Positions 34,784 to 45,600 of a stretch of 64,000 nt of DNA are shown piece by piece. Each line of letters opens with the position of its first letter. Within the stretch, counting starts at the first letter, position 1. Source of the DNA: Phoronis australis (Eukaryota > Phoronida > Phoronidae); the NCBI GenBank assembly GCA_002633005.1, contig NMRA01000001.1:4450995-4514994 (forward strand). Direction: 5' to 3'. The notes beneath the pieces are model-generated. The model was not told the origin of the DNA, did no database searches, and saw only the letters and a list, made by a program, of their open reading frames with translations. The translations under genes and the position numbers were made by a program.

Positions 34784-35124
34784 TGTGTGTACGAATGAAA
34801 CGCGTCGACCACCCTCATGTTGCTTGTTATGTCACCTTTATTAGTTGAATTATAGGAGGCGCCATGTCTATTTACTGTGCCCCCTCTAAATTCATCAACG
34901 GGAGGGGGGCAAGCATCGATGGCAATGCTCCACCTAATGCACACTAATACGAGCGTTGTCAATTAAATTTTCAAAACAAAGTATGTTGAGCTCTCCAAGG
35001 AAGGAAACTCAATGGAAATTTCATGAACAATCCAGCGCAAAAAATCAGCACCAATAACAGAACTCTGCAAATGGAAGTGGTTTCATTACACCAAGAAGTT
35101 TAGCTTAGACCAAGCGTACTCACT

Positions 35125-35300
35125 AAAACAACTGTCAGTGGCACACAGTTGAGCCCAGGTCAGTTTGCAGTGTGCTCAAACAACTGTCACTGACAGACAG
35201 TAGAGCTTAGGGTAGTTCACTGTGTACTCAAACAACTGTCAGTGACAGAGAGTTGAGCTCAGGTCAATTCTCAGTGTATTCAAACAACTGTCAGTAAGTA
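35125..35300 (+). repeat. Tandem repeat, about 57-bp unit
   Basis: Three to four copies of a unit with CAAACAACTGTCAGTGACAG and CAGTTGAGCTCAGGTCAG variants. Confidence 0.7.
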
Positions 35301-35506
35301 GGTATATTCAACTATCATTCTGATCACTACAACAGTTGAACTTCAGAATAAACAATATTATATTTACGAATAAATAATCTCCGACTAGAACACAGGATGA
35401 ATTTGACTCAACATAAGGAGAGAAACAAGCAACAGACTAACATGATGGGTTTCAAAAATAACTAAACATAACAACCTATGTTATAAACTGGTCTAACTCG
35501 GATCAC

Positions 35507-35788
35507 TGGCCCCTTTCTCGAAGAGACTATTGGCTTTTGTCTTTAGCCAAAAGTCAATATCCGACTGCGAATAGCCAAAATATACTTTTGTCTTCAGCAT
35601 TTCTCAAAACATTTTGTCTTCTGTCTTGTCAAGAAAATTAACAATTCCTGCCTTTGTCTTTGAGTTGTAGACAGATTCTCAAACTTTCAGCCTTAGCCTG
35701 TGTTCATGAAACAGGATAAGCCATTCGTAGGCTGACTTTAAAACAGAAAGAAGACAAATGCCAATAGCCTTTTTGAGAAACAGGCCCC
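35507..35788. mobile_element. MITE with GGCC(C/T)(C/G)TTTCTC terminal inverted repeats
   Basis: The left end GGCCCCTTTCTCGAAGAG pairs with the inverted right end GGGGCCTGTTTCTCAAAAAG. The match extends inward through CTATTGGC(T/A)TTTGTCTT. Element length is about 282 bp, with no coding capacity. Confidence 0.65.
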
Positions 35789-36290
35789 AGGAGTTTATAA
35801 TGGGTCAATGAATCTGCGCCTTTTGTCAAAATCCAATTTTTGACTTGGTCCTAATAATGTTATAAACTCTGTCTCATTATACCCCTTACTCTGACAACAA
35901 AATATTTTCAGGGCTAGAGAATAATTGTCATATCGTTATCGCTGCAGACAAGGCCCCATTTCAATGGCTCGTCAAAGAGCACTTTGGTAAGGGATTTAAT
36001 GGTAGCTAATAAAAATCAAAACAAAGGATGACATAGCATTGAAAGAGCCAGCAAGCCTGTGAAGAAAGTTGGTATTTTCAATACCACAACACCAAAAACA
36101 CCACAAAACAAGAGCATGGTTTGTAGAGCCATTAAAAACTATAAATATTTTACAAATGTATTACTCTCAGAGCACTGAAAACTACATTTTTTAAAAGTAG
36201 TGCTGTCATTATCACCATAATAATGTTTCCAAGCAGTACACAAAACTTAATAGTTGTGCTGTTATAAAGCAGCGTGCATTCATTGTATAA

Positions 36291-36551
36291 TTAATAAGAA
36301 ATATTAGTTTTCATACACGCCACCTGTTGGTCACATCACTTGACCAATAGTTAAGCCTGGAAAGATCTCTGTCCTGATTGAAGTTTGAACCCGGGACTTT
36401 CTACTAACCGTGCATAGTAAGCTATCAGGACCACCAGTTGATTAGAGAAATCTAAACCCTGGTCACCACAGACATCTTTTCGAACTTAAGTATTAGGTTA
36501 TGTGATGTGACCGACATATGGCGTGTATGAAGACTAATTCTTATTTATTAA
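36291..36551. mobile_element. MITE with about 50-bp terminal inverted repeats
   Basis: The left arm 36291-36346 and right arm 36494-36551 are inverted copies. Both begin TTAATAA and share TCATACACGCC and GGTCACATCAC. The interior holds a B-box-like GGGTTCAAACT on the minus strand. It lies just downstream of COQ8A. Confidence 0.72.
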
Positions 36552-36635
36552 CGTCTGATATTTTACCTACGGCAAACAGCTGCCAGATATCAACAACCTT
36601 TTGGAAGGTGCAATATTTAACAAAAGCATTTAAAG

Positions 36636-39600
36636 CTAATAATCAAATATACTGCCACTTTCATCATCATCCTTTGATGTGAAGTCATAATTTCTCCAAA
36701 TTTCATCAAACAGTTCTTTACAGTTAATGTTTGCCTTTAACTGAGAGCAGAGCAGGAAGGAGCCAGACATCTTGCGATGCAACGAGTAGCTCTCCTCTGG
36801 TGGAGGTGTTAAACGATGCTTGATCATAACGGGGATGATATTGTGAACACGGCGTGTTGTGTCTTGAGTGGAAAAGTTGAATGGACCATCTGTGGCAAAA
36901 GCTTCGCCGAGAATCATGACCGCGTCTACATGAGCATCTTGCATAACCTGTAAACAACCAAAGAGAATATCATGTGAACAACCATAGAATCATTAAAACT
37001 AGGGAAACCAGTGCAGTTGGGCTGACAAAATGATAAATTGAATGACTAGGTCTAGAAGAGTGAGTAGCCCAGTACAACTGAATGATTTGAAGTGCAACAG
37101 AATGGGTTACAAGGTGAATAGCCCAGCTCAATAGAATAAACTGAAGGGTACATAGTCCAAATCAACTGAATGACTTGAAAGGTGAATAGTTGAATGCAAC
37201 TGATAGGCTTTCTTGATACCACACCCAGTCAGACATCCCGCTACTTACAGGCATTCTAAATATCACATTCAGTGAAACATCTCCCTAAGTACAGTCCTTC
37301 TTATTACCCCCATCCAGTCAAACACCCCCCTAACTACTGACCTTCTTAAGACCACAGCCAGACAAACANCCTTCTTAATACCACAATCAGTCAAACATCC
37401 CCCTAAGTACAGGCCTTAATACCACAGCCGTTCAAACATCCCACTAAGTACAGGCCTTCTTAATACCACAGCCAGTCAAATATCCCATCTAACACAGCCT
37501 TCAGATGTAGTGTAGTGGCCTGCATATAACACACCTTAGTTTCATAGCCAGTCAAGAAGCCCATGTCAGTAGATCCTTCGAGAACCCCTTGTCGGTCGCC
37601 ATCTGCAGCTGCTCGAATCACTCTGATGTACTGGTCAACAAATTTCTTGGGAAACTTGTGAGAAGCGCCAAAGTCTAATAGAGCAATCTGAAAGACAAAA
37701 GACGAGGAACTAAGAGCAATCATTCATTTGATATTGTCATGCACGGTAAAGACAAGACTAGTGTTCATTCATACGCACCAGACATCATCACCTGCAATCA
37801 ATCACCTGATACTGACATGCATGGTAAAGACAAGTGTTCCTTCACACGTACCAAACTGTGTCACCTGCACACCTTTATACACTCACGTACCTGTTTCTGC
37901 TCTGGGATGTAGAAGAAGTTGGACCAGTTGGGGTCAGTCTGCATGAAACGGAAGACAAAGAGCTCCTTGAGACAGAGTCGCAGTAGATTCCTGCTCAGGT
38001 CATCACGGGTCTCCTGGTCCAAATGGACACACTTGTCCAGGGGGATTCCCTGGATCAGTTCAAAGGTTATGACCTCCTTCCTGCTGAGGTCATCAATCAG
38101 CGAAGGTATGGTGAACACTGGGTCATCTTTTAAAAGCTCTCTGTAATGAAGAGGGACATTAGAGAGGGAGTGTGAATCATATGTCTCGAACACCTCAATA
38201 AAGGTCTCGGAGTAGAATGAGTAGTGTAAATCACATCTCTTGGACACATTACTGGAAGTGTCACAGTATAACAGGTAGTATTTAGTTAAACACAAGTAGT
38301 TACACAAGCATCACAGACAATCCTGGACTGGTTCTCATAAAAGGATCTCCACAGTCGAACAAAATGATGGGCAGTCATACTTCTGATGAACTGTCATACT
38401 ACTCATGGACTGTCACACTTGTCATAGACTGCAATATTTCTGATGAACTATTGAACCAAATCCAATGCTTTAGTCTGTAACTTTTGACTTAAATAATAAA
38501 ATGGCATATAGCCTTTCTTGAAGCAAAATGTTAAAATAACAATAAGCATTATATTGCTTCAAATAACTCTGCAAAAAGCATAGCCATGATGACCACTGAC
38601 AACACCTACGTGAATCGCCTGGCTGACTCTGCTTCACGCACATAGTCACACTCCCAATACAGCTCTTTACGACCGAACTGCATAGCACTGTCTGCATGCA
38701 TTCCTGAAACAATGTTAAACAAGATTGATGTCACTATGCAAGTACTGCATTAGTCAACTTTACAATTGGCATTCTAGTATAAAAGAGAACCGTCATTGAA
38801 TATGCAGACATTTGTATAAATTGAGTTTTTCTTCATAAGTTATGCAATCACTATAACTGAGCAATAATCTTTCTCGTATACATATTTCATTGAAGTCGTG
38901 TCTTCAATTAAAAAATTATGCAATGAGAATAGTTTCCAAGGTTACAAGAACAAAGAAATGTTCACTATAGCTCATACATTGTATGGCTTAATTTTGCCTT
39001 AATCATTGACAGGGAATTTTTGGTACATAATGTGACGCAAAAGAATCCGTCTTGTGGTATTACAAAGACAATAAAGAATCATGTCTTTTGGCATGTATTG
39101 TGAGAATAAAGAATCTGTCATAGAATCTATTGTTGCGCATGTGCAGCACATGCCAAAGAACTATTAAATGATAAGGAATTCTGTGTCATGACCGGTGAGC
39201 AAAAGTGGAGCTCCACACCATGCTGGCTGAGGTTAAGCATAATTCACAATCAGAAAGGTTAGAATGTCCAGTATTGATGGGAAAACAATATTCTGCCTCA
39301 TTACTACTGATGTCTACTGTATTTAATATTAAATTGATACTGTGTTTAATGTTCTATGTGTGTCTAATACTGTGTGTGTGTGTTTAATATTACATGTGTT
39401 AAATACAGAACACTGTGCGCATGTGTTTAATACACTGTGTGTAAGTGTGTGTGATTAATATTGTGTGCGTGTGTTTCATACTATGTGTGTACTTTCTTCT
39501 GCAACTTAACAGTGGTGCAAAGTCACCTTCCGGTAGAATGTTCCACATCTTCATAATTCCCATTAAGTTGCGAATATCACTGTCTATACTCTTTGCAACA

Positions 39601-42600
39601 CCAGGGTACTGGAAAAAGAATAGAATTATTTAACTAGTCCAACCAACACTGTACACATGACTTGGTATGATGTACAAATTACATTTTCCGTATATCTTTT
39701 CAGCTATTTGTGAAGCTATCTGAAACAAAACTACAAGAAGGAGGGTTGACTGGCATGTTTGATTTCACACCTCTCTTAGACTGCCTGTTGACTATTGATA
39801 ACAGCAAAGGGTATTGAATGAATAATTTGTTTGAAAGTTTTGTTTTTGAATTTCGACAACCCATTTCACATCTAGAACTGATAACTGAGGCCATTTATCT
39901 GTTACCATCTGAAGATTAGTACAGTGTAAATGAGAATTATAACAAAATTACAACACGTATTCCTTATGACTATTTATTTCCCATAATGCATCACCTCCTG
40001 ACTCTCAATGACTATTCTTTCCCACAATACAACAGTACCTGAATCTTAATGGCCACTTCTCTCCCATCATGCAACACTCCATGATGAACTTGACCAATAG
40101 AAGCAGCAGCAAACGGCTTACTGTCAAACTGAGCCAGTAAATTCCTCCACTCAGGACCAAGCTCCTTGGACATTACTTTCTGAAATGTGCAGAAAACAGA
40201 ATCTACAGATAATTTTATTAACCAATTGACATCAGTCTAATATGTTGAAGAACGCGATGGTGTTGCGTTAGAAGAGCAAATAATGTTTCCGAAGAAAGTT
40301 TACAGATTTAATACCAGAACATCGTTTATAGGGACTTTAACAAAGTTTTGTTTAAATTATTCCCAAAATGTATTTTTGAAATTTCTGACATTTCTGTTGT
40401 TAGAATTAAAAAATCAGAATATATTTTCCAAATAATCAGGCAATATGATTTAAATATCCTCCATGTTTCCAACACATGATGCCAAGGTAGTTCACGATCA
40501 AAGACTAACCCTCTGAAATGGTGACTGAACTGAGACTGAACCTAGCATTGACTATCAGAGAATGTTGTTGACAGAATTGGCCACAATATTATGACCATCC
40601 ACTTTATTCTTAGCAGGTATACCATGCAAAATTGGATTGTTTATTCTAAGTAAAACATATGTACATACACCATGCAAAACTGGATTGTAATAGTACACAC
40701 TCCTGTAATGAGTTTCTTTTATTAAAAGTGAGATATTTACGAAAAATTATTTTATTTGAGAATGAGTATTGTCTTATTTCTCAGTCCGCACACAGTACAC
40801 AACGACACCCATGGTGCACCCATGACATTACTCTAGCAGTATTTAACCTCTATCAGAATTTAACCTCTATCATACCAGCATACATAAAACATGACACTAC
40901 TCTAGCAGTATTTAACCTCTATCAGAATTTAACCTCTATCATACCTTTATCATACATAAAACATGACACTACATTTGAAAGCAGTATTTAACCTCTCTCA
41001 GTATTTAATCTCTATCGTACCTTTATCATACCAAACCCATGATACTACTCTAGCAGTATTTAACCTCCATAAGTATTGAACCTCAATTGTACCTTTATCA
41101 TACCAAACCCATGATACTACTATAGCAGTATTTAACCTCTATAAGTATTGAACCTCAATTGTACCTTTATCATACCAAACCCATGATACTACTCTAGCAG
41201 TATTTAACCTCTATCAGTATTTAACATCTAACGTACCTTTATCATACCAAACCCATGATACTACTCTAGCAGTATTTAACCTCTATCATACCTTTATCAT
41301 ACATAAAACATGACACTACTCTACCAGTATTTAACCTCTATCAGTATTTAATCTCTATCGTACCTTTATCATACCAAACCCATGATACTACTCTAGCAGT
41401 ATTTAACCTCTATCAGTATTTAACATCTAACGTACCTTTATCATACCAAACCCATGACACTACTCTAGCAGTATTTAACCTCTATCAGTATTTAATCTCT
41501 ATCATACCTTTATCATACCAAACCCATGATACTACTCCAGCAGTATTTAACCTCTATAAGTATTGAACCTCAATTGCACCTTTATCATACCAAACCCATG
41601 ATATTACTCTAGCAATATTTAACCTCTATCAATATTCAACCTCTATCGTACCTTTATCATACCAAACCCACTGCATTACTCTATCAGCATTTAATCTTTA
41701 TCATACCTCAACCTGCCACGAGGGCATGAAGTCAGCGCTATCTCGAACTCTCTGGAAAATCTTCTGTAGCTGGGGATTGATGAAGGCACTGTCTACAATC
41801 AGAGAGTCAGATTATTATCAACCAGCAAAGTCTGCGACACTCATGACTACTTGCACTGCACAAAGTCTGCGACACTCATGACTACTTGCACTACACAAAG
41901 TCTGTGATACTCATGACCACTTGCACTGCACAAAGTCTGCGACACCCATAACCACTTGCACTACACAAAGTCTGCGACACTCATGAGCACTTGCACTACA
42001 CAAAGTCTGTGACACTCATGACCACTTACACTGCACAAAGTCTGCGACACTCATGACCACTTGCACTGCACAAAGTCTGCGACACTCATGACCACTTGCA
42101 CTACACAAAGTCTGCGACACACCCATGACCACTTGCACTGCACAAAGTTTGTGGCACTCATGACCGCTCGCACTTTACAAATAATTTGGGATAAAACAAG
42201 TGATGCAAAGACACACTAATGCTGGATAACGGTGAAAATGGAAAACATTCAATGTATCAATGCTCCTTAGCTTAACTTTTGGTGAAGCTTAATGGAATGT
42301 CACCATATGTGAGATTTTTCTCTAAGCTTGAATTTCCTTGCTCCCTTACTAACCAGTGCTGGACAAAAAGACTACTGATGAGGAGCGTGAATGACAGAAT
42401 CAAGCCTGTCAAAACATCTTTCACATTAAATTTTAAGGTGGGACCTTATCACCTCTCTGGGTAATCAATGGTATGCACTATCTTCATTAAGTGTGCCTGG
42501 CAAATACAAGCACACTATGTTTGAGGAATTTCTGATAAAACTCATTTTCTGACCAATTAGTGGTCAAAATGAACATATCCCATGACCTATTAGAACGTGA

Positions 42601-45600
42601 AAATGCACCTGGTGCAGAACACTCAAGTGTGCTTAAACAAGGAAAAACATGCCGCATTGCTATGCAAGTTCTTGAAAATTATTGACAAAGTTTGATAAAT
42701 TTTCATTGATCTTGAATACGCCCACGAATGGTTCTTAGAAGCTAACACACTTTAAATTTGTAAAGATTATCTAAGTTTGATGAAATTAGACTTGTACCCA
42801 CCTTGTATACTGATCATCTGACCCAGTTTCAAAGCCGCTCCCCTTACTCGACATAGTGTATTGACAATGCGCTCAGCATTGGCTTCAGTCAGGAAAATGT
42901 TGCTGTCCATAACAGAGCCAACGCCACCTGGAGGCAAGTTAAGGACAATTGCTTCATTGGCCGATATCAACCTGGCTTACATCCAAGAAGTGAACTTTTG
43001 ATTAAGACAACTAGCATGGTGTGGGCAGGATTGTGTGGGCAGCATAGAGTGGGCAGCATGGTGTGGGCAGCAAGGTGAAAACATGAGAACATTGAGAAAC
43101 CAGCAATGTTATACAAAGCATGAACTTCACAAAAATCACATGTAAATGGTGTATTGGATTTCTGTGCTCATTATAACAGAAATACCAGTTGTGTATCTTT
43201 GTGTTTTGTAAACACTTCATGTCAACAAAATTAAGCACACATTACCTGACTTGGGAAGAATTCAAAAATTTTTGTTTAACGTTGAAAATGTATCATGAAT
43301 GACGGTCATTATCATGTTGGTTTTCAGACCCCAAAAATGATAATGGCTGTTGAGGTCATTATTACATTTTTGGGGTCTGAAAACCAATGTATTGACAGAT
43401 TGTGAAAGGCAATAATTATTTTATTACATGATTTTATTCTCTACTAATTTATGGAAGTAGGCTATGCTTCAGCATTCGATCAAATATCAATTACTCGTTC
43501 AATTATTCAGATAATAAAGCAAAATCTGAAAAATTTAAGATACTTGGATGACTAGAAAATTGTACTTTCTTGTTTTTCACAAGAGACAAGTGTCATCATT
43601 TTATTGGTTTACCAATTTCAATTTCTGTAGAATAGATAGCATCAAACAGCCTTTTAAAAAATTGTGGGCATTGACAACAATCATGGTAGAAGGTCTTGGA
43701 AAATAGTGAAGGGGTACTTTTGGCAATTATTTTTGCCCGAAATTGGTGAAATTTTACTAACAGTTCTTCATTTTTTGGAGAGATTTTGAAAAGTTTCTAA
43801 AAGATGCTCACAATAGACAAAGGAATAACCAACTATTTTGAGAAAGATATCGTGTTTGCAGTCATACAACGGCTGGTTTTTAATACACAATGATGGCCAA
43901 CCATTATTTGATTCTATCAATGCGATCCCAAGCTGTCAGCATGATCTACGGTCCATGCAAATGACATGGTGTAAAACACACAGCTTTTGTTCAATAGCTG
44001 CGTTTCCTTGATGCAGGTTTGGGTTCACCGGCTGGTTTATAATTTGCAGTTACCAAAAATAAACACAACAAAGAAATCCAAATGACATAAACACACCCAA
44101 GAAGACGCTCTTAGATTTTGGTGCCGTGCTGGTGGCGCAGTGGTACAGAAGTGGCTTGCGAAAATTAAGATCGTGGACTCAAATCACGATGGGATTTTAA
44201 TTACTTCCACAAAAAAAGTTTATAAAAGGAATTATATCTCCGTTACCATAGCGTTTGTCAATATTGTGAAATAAACAGTGAATATTGCGAATTATAAGCA
44301 CTGATATGCTAGCCACTAGTGAGTGGACAACATAATCTGTCCAAACTGCATATAATAATCTCTATCACAGTATGTAACATATCATTCATATATTTTCATT
44401 TCCACCCAAAACCCTCTTCACCTGTTCACAAGTAAAAATACATTTTCCCCTAAAGCCCCACTCACCTGATTTCTTCAGACCCAAACTTCGCTGGGCCATT
44501 TCTGAGATAGCGCCCACACCCAGACCAGCAGCCAGACCTACAGAAGAGTAACAGCACACAGTCAAGTTCAACAGCACTTCAATATTCATAAGATGTGAAG
44601 ATCATGTAATTAATTGATGGAGTTATACAATGATAATAAACAATGCAATGAGTATACTAAGAAGAGGTTGATAATGCTTTACCTCAGTATACTACAGCTT
44701 CATCAGAATAATAAACAACATGGATGCGAAGAGTCCAAGAGTTGCAAACTTTTACTCTGTGCTAAAATATCATTTATTGAGCACTAAGCATGTCAGGTTT
44801 ACATAAGTTGAATTATAGAACATGCTTATACAGTGAGGTAACGTAAGATAAAAAACACACATTCTGATTGTTATGTGCCGCAAGACTGTCTCGTAGCTCT
44901 GATTGAGTTATAATCAAACTATATCACATCTGGTTGCTTGTCAGTGAGTTATAATCTAACTGTAGAGCACTTCTTACTTCCAAAAGACACTGCCCTTCCA
45001 ACCCTTGACGACGGCACTTTCCTCTCCTTTGCTCGCTCACTTAACTAGAAAATAATGTTGAAGGTGAACAATACATGAATCAGATGCCCATAACTATCTT
45101 GTAAAATTACGTTGGATGTTTGCCATGAACCCATGCCAGCCTGATGAAAAGTGACCATCACACTGATGATAAATGATCATCAGAGTGATGATCAATGACC
45201 ATCAGAGTGGTGACGGATGATCACCAGGCTGATGATAAATGATCATCATTCCTGGATAACCTATTTTGATCAAATATGATTGCTCAGCGATAAGAAATCA
45301 TAAATTAAGACTGATGATAAACCTATGAAAAATTATATCGTTCGTTAATGATCAGCGATTTATATCATGTCAAGCCATTCATACGAATTCGTAAAAATGG
45401 ATGATGTGAATTCACATAGAAGTTTTTTATGATGAGCTAATGCTGCCTGTGTATTGTAAGGAGTGAGCACTGAAAAGGCATTCAACACTGATCGTCAACA
45501 TTATGTTGAAGGACAGCGACGAAGCGGTGTACAAACCTCTACACTGTACAAAAGGGCATCCTCTGAAAGACTTCTCTTTGAAACAGTGCATAAGGCAAAC

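Noticed and set aside
41824-42180. CRISPR-like array
   Set aside because: Regular 35-bp units have no unique spacers and lie in an animal intron; it is a minisatellite.
44129-44200. tRNA gene
   Set aside because: Only the A-box region is tRNA-like. The remaining arms do not fold into a cloverleaf, so it is listed as a SINE-like element.
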